DNA of 64,000 nt from Muricea muricata (lineage: Eukaryota; Cnidaria; Anthozoa; Malacalcyonacea; Plexauridae). The stretch lies in contig OY979719.1 of assembly GCA_963855995.1 (NCBI GenBank), forward strand, positions 4,464,001 through 4,528,000, in the 5' to 3' direction. This document shows positions 46,139-56,880 of this stretch, one piece after another; positions within the stretch are counted from its first letter, which is position 1; the number at the start of each line of letters is the position of its first letter. A program made the position numbers and the translations under genes. A model generated the notes under the pieces. It saw only the letters and a program-made list of their open reading frames with translations. It ran no database searches and was not told where the DNA came from.

Positions 46139-46366
46139 TTATTTTTCCAAGGTCTCTGCAAGGCATTCATTCATTCGACATGAGCAAGCAGTACATGTAA
46201 AAGGAAGGCGCCACTTTTTGGGTGTACTGTTTGTCCGTGTCAGGTGGCTGAAGTGTTGTAGGTATTTTGGGATATCTAATGAAGTTGCAATACCATTTTC
46301 GATGCTGTTTCTATAAAGGGCAGCTTGCTGAAATATTCCAGCTTCTTCAAATTTGGCAAGCATCGT
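46139..46366 (-). CDS. possible terminal exon of an unrecognised minus-strand gene
   Basis: On the minus strand a TTGCAG acceptor is followed by a 75-codon open frame (MLAKFEEAGIFQQAALYR near the start, PFTCTACSCRMNECLAETLE near the end) with stop TAA at 46139-46141. An AATAAA hexamer overlaps the stop (46135-46140). The composition is protein-like. No family is recognised and no upstream exon was identified, so this could be chance or a gene remnant. Confidence 0.3.
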   Translation of the reverse strand, partial: TMLAKFEEAGIFQQAALYRNSIENGIATSLDIPKYLQHFSHLTRTNSTPKKWRLPFTCTACSCRMNECLAETLEK

Positions 46367-46668
46367 CTGCAAGGCAAAATTAGGTGAACAGTTACACAGC
46401 AATTTTAAAACGCAATGTATAATCGGAAGTTGCATGCTAATATGTCAGAATGGTGCCTTGTAAATGGAATGTTACACTAGGATTGCATTTCCTTAGTCTG
46501 CATTGATTAAGTCTCTTAGGTCCTAGTTGAGGCGAGCACAAGTGAGAAAAACTCACGTCAGCTTAGGTTAAGGCACCAGGCGTGAAATCCACGCATCAGG
46601 CCCTCAGACGGACCCCAAACCTTTTTTCTGCACTTCTGAAATTTTCCCACCTTCCCACAACGCTCTGG

Positions 46669-46785
46669 TGTGGATATCCTGGGCAAATGTTGCATTACTT
46701 CAATGAGTTTGGTGGATATCCTGGGCAAATGTTGCATTACTTTAATGAGTTTGGTGGATATCTTGGGCATATGTGCACTAAATGG
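46669..46785. repeat. 42-bp tandem repeat, nearly three copies
   Basis: TGGATATC begins at 46671, 46713 and (as TGGATATC) 46755. Units read TGGATATCCTGGGCAAATG and continue with TTGCATTACTTCAATGAG. Both strands stay open through it because 42 is a multiple of three; this is not evidence of a gene. Confidence 0.8.
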
Positions 46786-46916
46786 AATTGTAGGGCAGTC
46801 ATGCGGTCGGGCAGCGTGTGTCTTTATGATACTGTAGCCTGTACACTGCATGATTGCTTCATACTGAAGAAAGAAGACGGTGTGAGGTTTGTGGTGATAT
46901 ACAAAAAGGGTTATGG

Positions 46917-48460
46917 GGGTCCCTGCGGTTTAAAATGGGGGTGCCCTGCGGTTAGGACTTAGGAATTAGGTAAGCCGTTCATTAGCGGTAACAATATGGC
47001 GAAGCAATATGGCGAAGTAATATGTTACAATATGGCGGTTTATTTGGGACAATATGGCGAATTAATAACAATTAGAAATAAAATTTGATTACATCAGTTG
47101 AAAAATTGTAATATGCATAAAATTGTAAGCTAGGTTTGGTTTAGATAAATATTAGATCTGTTTAAAGTAATTAATCATAATATTAAAGTAATTCATTTGT
47201 GTAAAAATACAGTATATTTAAGCTTGTAACATAATTGTATTTTGGTGTAATTGGGAAAAGGAGGAGTGGGGGTCCCTGCGGTTCAAATTTTAAAATGGGG
47301 GTGCCCTGCGGTTAGGAATTCGGTAAGCATTTCGTTAGCGGCAACAATATGGTAGGGCCAGTTGATAATAATTTGAAATAAAATTTGATTGCGTAAGTTG
47401 AAAACAATTTACATGCATAAAATTGTAAGCTAGGATAGGGGTAAATAATAGGTCTTTCTGTAAATCGATATCCAATTATTGCATGCATTAACTGTGTAAT
47501 TTAAGGTAATTTATTGTAACTTTAAAGAAATTCATTTATGTAAAAATACAGTATATTTGAGCTTGTAACATAAATATGTTAGTGTAATTGGAAGGAGGAG
47601 GAGGGGATCCCTGCGGTTCAAACTTTAAAATGGGGGGTGCCCTGCGGTTAGGAATTCGGTAAGCATTTCATTAGCGCAACAATATGGCGAAGCAATATGG
47701 CGAATTGATGATAACTGGAAATAAAATTTGATTGCATAAGTTAAAACAACTTACATGCATAAAATTGTAAGCTAGGATAGGGGTAAATAATAGGTCTTTC
47801 TGTAAATAGATATCCAAATATTGCATGCATTACTAGTGTAATTTAAAGTAATTTATTATAACTTTAAAGAAATTTATTTGTGTAAAAATACAGTATATTT
47901 AAGCTTGTAACATAAAAATGTTAGTGTAATTGGAAGGAGGAGGAGGGGGTCCCTGCGGTTCAAACTTTAAAATGGGGGGTGCCCTGCGGTTAGGAATTCG
48001 GTAAGCATTTCATTAGCGCAACAATATGGCGAAGCAATATGGCGAATTGATGATAATTGAAATAAAATTTGATTGCATAAGTTAAAACGATTTACATGCA
48101 TAAAATTGTAAGCTAGGATAGGGGTAAATAATAGGTCTTTCTGTAAATAGATATCCAATTATTGCATGCATTATTTTAGCTTTGAAGTAATTCATTTGTG
48201 TAAAAATACAATATATTTAAGCTTGCAACATAATTTTTTGATATAGGGGGGTCCCTGCGGTTTGAAATGGGGATTGCCCTGCGGTTAGTAATTGGGGCAA
48301 GCCTTTCATTAGTGGCAATAACATGGCGAAGCATTATGGCGAAATAATGTGTAAGAATATGGCGAATTGATAACAATTTAAAATAAAATTATTGTAGTAT
48401 TTATTGATTTTAGAGTAATTCCTTTGTGTAAAAATACAGTATTACAGTATATTTAAGTTT
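46917..48460. repeat. tandem array of five units of about 300-350 bp
   Basis: Each unit starts with a GGGGTCCCTGCGGTT / GGTGCCCTGCGGTTAGG pair. It continues with AACAATATGGCGAAGC, AAATAAAATTTGATTG, TGCATAAAATTGTAAGCTAGG and AAAATACAGTATATTTAAGC. Unit starts lie near 46917, 47269, 47606, 47947 and 48247, so spacings are about 352, 337, 341 and 300. The central units are the most alike. Confidence 0.85.
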
Positions 48461-50470
48461 GTAAGATAAATTTAGTGGAATAATAAATCTGTAATACAAG
48501 ATGTTACGTAAAGCTTTCGGGTGATACGTACATCTTTGTAATGTAAAATTACTCCTATATTGCATTGTAAGATAAAAGTAAAGAGAGGGGTACTTTGTAA
48601 CTTAAAAATGAGAGAAACTTGTAATATAAATATATAAATATATATTGAATCTTGTGTGACAAAGAACAACCAAAAAATATCAGCGGCCGTGTGAGGAATG
48701 AATCTAATACTGTTCGTGAGTTGGTTTCCCAGGAATTGCCCCGAACTTTTGAAATTGATTTTTATGCTATTGCATGTACGGGTCAAATCAAAGTCACCAG
48801 TTTTTCAACTTACTTGCATGCTAAAATATAGGAGTCAATGTCTAAACGGACAAATCCACCTCTACCAAAACATATAGATGAAAAGTATTGGGCATTTAAT
48901 TCCATAGTTTATAATTACTTTGTTTTGTCGATGGTTGGCCTTCAGCCTAAATTTTTCACACCAAAATTAAATTCCGTTTTATTTTGAAGTCAGATCATTT
49001 GTAGTACATTTCAAGTTTGTTTGGACAAATTCAATTCCATTCAACAAAGTTAAACAAAGCTAACCGATTTTTTCTACATGCTTATTGGAATTCCAAAATC
49101 GAAATTTCACAGGACTTTACATTTGGAGAGTACTTTGAAAAAACTTCGGGACCATTCGTCCTACTGGTGCATATTGTAATTTACTTGTCTCTTCGTTGTG
49201 AAAGACACGGTATTGAAAATCACTTAAAACTTGCATTGTCAAAGAGTACTGTTTCATTCGGCGTTGATAATTGCACGCTCGTTTTCCTGTTTTGACATAA
49301 AAAATTTCGTGTGACCCTTATCTTGCGAACAGTAATGTTTCATCTCTGGGTTAAACTCCCAGAACGCTGTCTCCTCAAGGGATTTAAGTCTAGATAATTA
49401 AGTCTAGGGATTTAAATCTACAGATTTAAGCATTTAACCTGGAAACGGTTTATTTACAATAACCATCGTTCATTTTTCAAAGACATTCATGTTTGGATCA
49501 CCTTCGTAAAGTAACACACATTTTATAATTGTCCAGGGGCCGGTTGTTAGCAAGTTAGCTTAACTCAGTATGAACTTAAAATTGAAAACTAATAAGCCAG
49601 TTGATGTTGCTGTACTATGCCAAAAGGACATGCTTGCAGCCCCAGAATTCCTTTCGAATCCTGCCCCCGTCGCATCTCCATCCGTATTTTGCAAGAGAGT
49701 TTCTTGTGAAGGACTTCGTCGTGGAATTAAACCTTCACAGATTTCGGTGCGCATGATTATAATTTGCCAATCAGAGAAAACTTAAAGATTTTACTGTTCA
49801 ATTCTGTGGTTTTCCCGATACCTCACATGGGCGACTCGCTGACTGGTGCAAAAAAGTTGTGAGAAAAATAAAACCTTGTTATAAACTTGCCCATCATTTT
49901 AAACGTGATAATATTCAGCAAGAAAATTGAGTTTTATTATATACCCTTTCAGATAAAACTAATTTGTGATGTACTCGTATCAGGCTATGAGTATTCGTTA
50001 GTTTTCTAAAATGTATAATCTATCCAGGGTTCATTGCACCAAAGCTTACGATAATGTCACTATGTCAAATTTTATTTTTTGTGCTGTGTCGCTTTGAATA
50101 TTCAACACCAAAAAATCGTAACACAAAAATAATTACACTGAGGTATGCCATATTTATTTCACTTCTTTTTTAACTACGATAACGTCGATAGAACAAAATC
50201 CTTTAATATATAACAAACTTCGCTTTCGGTGAAATGACAGCCTGGATTGGCTGCGAAGCATGTTTACATTACATGAAAACTTTCGGAGAAAAGTGTCATC
50301 ATTCTACGTATTTTCAAATTACTTGTCGATAATTAATTTTTGGTTATCAGCTTTTCATCACATCTTATTTACGTGCCCTAGCGAATGGTGTGGACAAGAT
50401 CAAATGAAATTTGAAAAGAAAACGGGTTTTTATGGTGTGGAAGTGTGGAACATGTTCCCATAATTGTTCT
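48461..50470. other. gene-free stretch
   Basis: Only short frames without recognisable family or splice context were seen. A GGGGCCGGTTGTTAGCAAG motif at about 49537 resembles a repeat end. Nothing else of note. Confidence 0.4.
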
Positions 50471-50474
50471 CTAT

Positions 50475-50825
50475 CGGTCATGGCTTTATAGGATACCCTA
50501 AAGGTTGAAATGTGGAGAGAGCACTGGGACCGAGTTGCCCCTGTGTTTTGTGTATCCCCATACATATAATAACTCTCAATATTGAGTCACTCTTGGTTTG
50601 TCACATTTCTCACTCACTGGGACTGTATCTACTTCACCAAATTTAGCTAAAGAGGGAGCGCGTAGCGCGACAATCATTACTCACCCTTCGGGCTCGCGCT
50701 TTAGCTAAATTTGGTGAGGTAGATACAGTCCCAGTGAGTGAGAAATACACAAAACACAGGGGCAACTCGGTCCCAATGCTCTCTCAACATTTCGACCTTT
50801 AGGGTATCCTATAAAGCCATGACCG
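50475..50825. mobile_element. long palindromic MITE, about 350 bp
   Basis: The left arm runs CGGTCATGGCTTTATAGG, continues through ACCGAGTTGCCCCTGTG and GGGACTGTATCTAC, and ends CAAATTTAGCTAAAG. The right arm returns the same sequence inverted to CCATGACCG. The loop, near 50655-50700, is GC-rich and contains GAGCGCGTAGCGCGAC. The left arm carries an extra segment of about 40 bases near 50555-50600. Confidence 0.7.
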
Positions 50826-51319
50826 TTCTCTATCCCATGCTGCGGTAATACATTTAGAGGTCAAAGCCAAGCTCACTCCATGAATCTTGATTAAATTAAT
50901 GTACGAGGTTTTTGTGAACCTTTTCTACGTCAACTTTTTAAATTGTACCAACAAAAAATAGCGAAAACGAAGCGAAAAACAACGAACACGCTCGCACGAA
51001 AATTTCTTCCACAAAAAAGAACCGCTGCGTCAGCGGGAAGATGCATATCGCTGAGTGGTTACCATTCCCTTTATACCATACTCCTGTCCCAGAACGCCTC
51101 ACACGGGGATCATATGCCGCCAAAGGAAAATTAACTACTTCAGTACATTTATTCGCCAGAAATATACATCCCTATGTATTAATTATGTTATTTTCATCCT
51201 AGTTGGCGAAATGAAAACACTGATAATATATATTGTCATTTTTTTGCACTATCAAAGAAAATGCATGTCTGCAGTGTGCATACATGTAATGGATCTAATT
51301 ATGTTAGAGTTGAATACCG

Positions 51320-51405
51320 AGAAGAAGGGATGTATGTCATATACAACCCCCGAGGATGCGCAGCGTCCGAGGGCTGTATATGATATACACCCGACTTTCG
51401 AGGTA
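51320..51405. repeat. short palindromic repeat with CCGAGGATGCGCAGCGTCCG
   Basis: TCATATACAACCCCCGAGG and CCGAGGGCTGTATATGATA form an inverted repeat around the GATGCGCAGCGTC core. It has the look of a short dispersed repeat. An AACCCGCGGTACATC motif at 51541 may be a related remnant. Confidence 0.4.
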
Positions 51406-51801
51406 TTTAACTAACTTAATTTTTTTTGAAGAGGTTTTCTAACAGAGTCTTTTGACTTTAAACAATTTAAGTCCGAGATTCGTCGAGATTTTTCAACAGC
51501 TTTGATCTAATTATTTATTCAAGCTAAATAACCTATATACAACCCGCGGTACATCAAAGAAAACCGACTCAAAAATAAATTAATGCCAAATAAAAACATA
51601 CTCATGACACCTAAGCATGATATATGTGCCCTCGACACTTGCACCCTTGTGTGGCTGCACATACTCTCGTAACCGGTGGCAGCTTAGATGCTCGTATACT
51701 GTGGTGGCCCACATATTAATATCGTTTCGTTCGATTTTTTCAGTTGATATTCACTGATCATGCTGTCGATTTTTTGCACTTCCAAAGTAGCTGCATGTCT
51801 A

Positions 51802-53230
51802 CAGGGTGTTCCAAAAAAAAACTGAGTACAACTTTTAAGATTGATTGCTGAATGAAACTTGATTATATAGAGCGACTATTTTTTAGTTCTATGCCTTATG
51901 GCTTGTCATTTGCCTTTTGAACAAGGTATTCCTTGTCTACTTAAAGCAATTAATAAGACCACAGGAATAACTTTAGCGCAAGTGGTTGTTAGTTGGAAAC
52001 AGGGTAGTATTGTTTTCTCTCCATAATTTTCCTTCAGGCGTTAACGCCCCAGTAGCTGTTTTTGTGACACTAGGTCACACACGTTAATGTGAAATTGATC
52101 CTCGTATGTTAAAGACGTCTCAACGCAGCTTATGCAACTTAAAGTTCAACCTTATATATATCTACTATTTTATCAACGCGTATTGGAGTCAAGTGTAAAC
52201 CAAAGTATGTAAGTCGTCAGTTAATCTTTATAGCTTTCATCATTTGGTTAGTTTTGTTAATGACATTCTTAGTTAGAGCATTATTTAAGTAAGTTTAGTT
52301 AAGAAGTTTATTACTGTCGTATTTAAGTTCGAACCTACAAAATCTACAAAAATCGACAAAATCTATGAACCTACGCGAATCTACGCGAATCCATCTATAT
52401 CTTTGCCTAATCTACAAGTCCCACATGGCGCTATACCTGTTTATTTATCTACCTCGATACGTTGCGTGACTTTTACAAAGGCCCTTGTTCCTATTTCGTT
52501 CAAATTAAATGGTTAAATTTGTTCACTGATTGTTGACTTCGAGTATTCACTTGCATTTACGTCAACCCTGTGACTCTTGTATTGGCAACCGAGAGTTACA
52601 GTGGTCAATTTGAGATGCTCCGAAAAAGCACATAATTTGGTGTCACATGGCTAGCGTTTAATACTGACTGATGTTCACTTAATGTTCCACAGGAAAAATA
52701 ATTCCCCTTTTATACTAAAAATTATTTTATACTAATCAACAGAATTATACAAAATATCGATAAAGAATATGATTTTTTCTGATTGAGATTCCCTTGATCG
52801 AAATTGAATGGATTTGATTGAAATTTAAATGCATTCACCGCATTTTTTGACTTATTTAATTAATGCATGAGACAATGATTGATACTTTCTTTTGAGCTGT
52901 CTTAAGACAAAATTTACTGCACGCTGCCCCAAATACACTTTTATTACATAAGATCAACAAATCACAAAAAACAGCAAAAAACGAGATGAATGTTCAGCTT
53001 CCAGATATGAAATCCAGATAGCCACTTTGAATATACAATTTAAAAACTTCAATCGCGATCGATTAATGTACTATAACTGTGTCTCATTCGTTCAAATTTC
53101 ATAGACAACGTACCCAAAGAAAGCTGAATGAATACACTTTTAAACGAGAGCAAACACTAGTTTTACTGCTCAGGAATCTTTTCAAAATTTAAACTTGAAT
53201 GCAGAACTCCGCTTTTTTTGGGACACTCTG
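51802..53230. mobile_element. 1.43-kb mariner-type element, transposase not recognisable
   Basis: The left end CAGGGTGTTCCAAAAAAAAA and the inverted right end (complement CAGAGTGTCCCAAAAAAAGC) are flanked by TA on both sides (51800-51801, 53231-53232). The size and ends fit a mariner-type transposon. No frame long enough for the roughly 340-residue transposase exists, and no DDE-type motif was recognised, so the copy is dead or a non-coding derivative. Confidence 0.65.
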
Positions 53231-53894
53231 TATATGCGTATATGCAATGAATCTATGAAGATGAAATTTGAAAGTTTTTGTGTTTTGTCTTGTTGATTAC
53301 ACGTTACAAAGAAACGACTTGTATTCCTCAACTTTAACGAGAATACGCAAACAATACACATGGTTTCATTAAAAAACCGGACCACATGAAAGTAGATTGC
53401 TTAACTCGTCTCAAACAACGCCAGGTTCTGGTAAAACTATTAGCCTTCTTCAGAATCTTGTTATAGAGAAGTAGATACAAATATAATTTAATGAAAATTG
53501 CTGTCATCAGTTTCGACTAATGAGGTGGACATTTGTATAAAGTATTGCATGTTTATACTGACAATTGAGTGTCCTGAAGGGAGAGTCCTATTCGTGTTTT
53601 CCCAGCAAAACGTTTGACTAAATCCTATTATTTCAGTACACAAATCTTATCATTCCAGTGGTCGCCTTGCTCAAACTTTATTCCCAATTTATGTTGATTT
53701 TTCTGATCAATCGGTAGTTCCTGTGCAGTGATTACCATTTTCCCCAGCCCAAAACTGGCAATTCCCAGCATTTCAGAAATCTCAATTCTGTCTTTTCAAT
53801 CTTTTCAATTTTCTTATATTAAAGTGCTTAAATTAACTAAGTACAATGTTCGTTATATTCATTCCAAGGAATATACGAAGGCACAAAATCGGGT

Positions 53895-54426
53895 ATGACT
53901 ATCTCGGAGGGTTATGATTTTGGAGAGTTATGTCCGAGCCACGCCCAAACCACGCCCAAACTACGCCCACCTTTCCAACCAACCACGCCCAATTTTTTAA
54001 CTCCCCCGATGTTTGGTTGAGGTTAAATAAGAGAGTCACGTTTCCACGTAACTCTCTCTTGTCAACATTATGAAGATGTCAGAGAGTTATAATGTTTTTA
54101 TAACTCTAACGAGAGTTATGATTTAATTGTTTGGATATTGTTTGTTTTGGGGACCTGTTTTTTTAATAGTTTTGTTGAAAGTTAAAACAACAATAAAAAC
54201 TACCGAATGTCTGTTTATTTACTCGTACTCCTAGCTTATAAAAAATGATAATTTTCTAAAATCCTCATAATGTTGACGAGAGAGAGAAAGAGAGTTACGC
54301 AAAAATATAACTCTCTCATGTTATTTCAGGTAAACTTCAGGAGAGTTAAAAAATTGGGTGTGGCTATTTTAAAAAAGTGGGCGTGGTTAGGAACTCTCCG
54401 AGATACTCTTTACTTCATAACTCTCC
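53895..54426. mobile_element. MITE-like element rich in AACTCTC / GAGAGTTA motifs
   Basis: The left part contains GGAGAGTTATGTCCGAGCC and CCACGCCCAAACCACGCCC. The right part contains the inverted counterparts GGGCGTGGTTAGGAACTC and CATAACTCTCC. Many internal copies of GAGAGTTA and its complement give a nested palindromic structure. Confidence 0.5.
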
Positions 54427-54974
54427 GTTTAGCTGGTCCCACAAAATCATGGGATCGCAAATTCGATCGACATTTAACGCGAATACCTGTTGACTGGAAA
54501 TCAAAACGTTTTCATTGTTTTTGGAGGAGAAAGATACTGTTTTGCGTGTGTTTGATTGCACTACCGAACCAGAAACATTAATTTGAGAGATAATCAACCC
54601 TTGAGACACTTTTATCACCAGACCCCCTGTTTGCCCTCCCCCCCTCGAGCCTCTGCCCTCAGCTTTTCATTTCAGGTCTTTCTAGTTGCTCCAGATTCAT
54701 CCACTTGCTTGCGCACAATGTCGGGTTTGTTCGTTGGCAGTCGGAAATCACTAAACTTTTCCTCTATAAAACATGAACGAAGCTCTGAAACTTTCAAGAT
54801 ATTTCAAGCAATCCTGCCTTTTTTTCAAGGTAATATGCTTTATTTTCTGTCAGCATTTGTAGAAGAGCATCTATATCTCATATATAGATACGTTTTGTGA
54901 ACAAGCAGGCCGAATTTAGCAAAATATTTGAACATATAAAGTTTGTATTTTGCACATGTGATGAAACCTTGGTA

Positions 54975-55276
54975 TGGTCGTTTCGTCCCCGTCCGTTTCG
55001 TCCCGTAATTGATTTGTTCTTGTTCAAACCTTCTGAAAAGCAGTTTGCAAAATATTTATCCAATCTACACATATTAGAGAGGGTCGTAATATGAGGAAAA
55101 AACCCTGCCAACTTGCAACTGATACAAAAGTTTGTACCCAAGTCAAACTTGGTTCAGCGAAGTAAACACTGCATACTTGACCATGTTTCTAAGTTTTGTG
55201 ATGTAATCTAAATTTACGCTTTACGGGACAAATTGTTAATGGTAGCGGATGAAATGGATGGGGGACGAAACGACCA
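54975..55276. mobile_element. 302-bp MITE with GGTCGTTTCGTCCCC ends
   Basis: TGGTCGTTTCGTCCCC and GGGGACGAAACGACCA are perfect inverted repeats flanked by TA (54973-54974, 55277-55278). Inner arms near CCGTTTCGTCCCGTAA and TTACGGGAC also pair loosely. Confidence 0.65.
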
Positions 55277-55298
55277 TAAATCATCTTCAATTAGGCCT

Positions 55299-55830
55299 CG
55301 TTGACACCATGGAAGTTAAAGAAATGGATAGAAAACTTGTGGTCACATGTGATGTTTTCAACATGCTGATGGCATTTTAACCTGGGTGCAAATTATGATA
55401 TCATTAATTTAATTATGACTGCACTTTTCGCAAATAATACAGCCGAACATTTTTTATCAAAAACAAACAAATTTGACTATGCTATTCATTATGAAATATC
55501 TAGGTATTCCTAGTTAATTTTGGCAAATATTTCAAGAACAGTTAAAACTGTATCCCAAATTTCAGTTCAATCAACGGTTGTTTTGAGACACCATTTTTGT
55601 AGTAACCAAAGTAAAAATTCAAAACAAAGATGGGAAACGTTTACTTCAAATACTTTGTCGTGGCATAGGCTTGTTTGTAAAACAATAAAATCAATTTTAG
55701 CTTCAATATTATTGTTTGAAATCAGCCGTTAAAACGTTCGCAATCACTCGTGACATCACGAATTGCGACTAGGTTTCAACACTGATGCCAGCTAGTGTCC
55801 TATCCATTTCTTTAACTATCCATGTTGACT
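55299..55830. mobile_element. MITE-like element with GTTAAAGAAATGGATAG arms
   Basis: GTTGACACCATGGAAGTTAA with AAGAAATGGATAG at the left is matched inverted by CTATCCATTTCTTTAAC and CCATGTTGAC at the right. The interior is about 470 bases of AT-rich sequence with no recognised gene. Confidence 0.5.
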
Positions 55831-56164
55831 TGATGAAATAAGCATAAGGGCAAGCACAGTAGTGACATTCACATGTATGGATAAACACAAAATAAGATTA
55901 GAAGAATAAGCACAAGAAAAGGAAAATTTCATTTTCTTGTGCTTGAACTTGCACTTATAGTTATACTTTAGATGAAATCAACCATTATCTTTCATATTTT
56001 GTAATGGGAAACTAATAAGGTCTTATTGATAGATAAAGCATACATAAATTCCAGCAAAGTTTATATATTTTTGGGATGTCATGTTACAGTATGTTACAAA
56101 TTAAGTGCAAATATTTCCCATTTCCAGCCATTTAAAGTTAAAGTTGTTTGAAATAACTATATAG

Positions 56165-56380
56165 TGTTTAACAATTATTCACCAAAGTCAAAGTGATTAT
56201 GCGTAAATATTCACCTTGACTTTGTCTTGACTTCATCTCGATGAATATTCTCCAAAAATCACTTCATTTAACAATTATCAACTGAAGGCTTGGTTATTGT
56301 TGGTGAATATTCACCAAGACGAAGTTGAGGTGAATATTCACCGATAATCACTGAGCCTGAAGTGAATAATTGCTTTAGTA
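56165..56380. repeat. cluster of GTGAATATTCACC palindromes
   Basis: Several perfect or near-perfect copies of GGTGAATATTCACC and TCACC/GGTGA half sites alternate with TTAACAATTAT(T/C) and GACTTTGTCTTGACTTC / GACGAAGTTGAGG motifs. The arrangement is that of a nested palindromic repeat. Confidence 0.55.
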
Positions 56381-56539
56381 TGATCACATGGGTGAAAAAT
56401 GACAAAAATATGTTTCATATTTAAAGACAACATCTATCACATTGACAAAACGATTGGTGGCCATAGTGTGTCAAAATCACCCCCTAGGGCAACCATTGTG
56501 GTCTGCCTAGATCAATTAAATCCATCCCTCCTCCCTGTT

Positions 56540-56880
56540 GCCCTTCATGCGTAAGATGCATCAGACCACTCGCCTTTCACCTCTAAGGTTTCGAGTTCGA
56601 TCCCCAGTAAGGTGGATATGAACCCAGCCCTTATGTGAAAAGATTATAGTTAACTCTATCGCTCTGCGGAAAGTTGTGTTTTTTCTCCGGGTACTCCGGT
56701 TTCCTCCCACAGGGAAAGTTGACAGGGTGGGATAGTTAATATGGGCCCACAGTAATTGGCTCACGCTGTTGTGGTAATTCTGGCCTTGTGGGTAAGCTAA
56801 ATAAAAAAAATAATATATGTGCACAGTGATTGGTATATGTTGTTGTGGTGACCTTGCCCTTGTTGTGAAGCTAAATAACA
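56540..56880 (+). mobile_element. tRNA-derived SINE with duplicated tail
   Basis: A good B box (GAGTTCGATCCCC at 56592-56604) follows a degenerate 5' part. It is followed by the body GTACTCCGGTTTCCTCCCAC and GGAAAGTTGACAGGG, and by a tail ending TAAGCTAAATAAAAAAAATA. The last about 60 bases (CACAGTAATTGGCTCACG through AAGCTAAATAA) are repeated in diverged form at 56818-56880. A body fragment (TTTCTCCGGTTTCTTTCTAC ... GAAAGTTGACAGGG) also lies at 60180-60222. CTCCGGTTTCCTCCC bodies are typical of invertebrate tRNA-SINEs. Confidence 0.65.

Noticed and set aside
46558..46962. Overlapping open frames on both strands (97 and 126 codons).
   Set aside because: They are explained by the 42-bp tandem repeat, whose period is a multiple of three. 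No family resemblance.
49560..49785. Overlapping frames on both strands (64 and 71 codons).
   Set aside because: No known family, no splice context and no clear codon bias. Not enough to call a gene.
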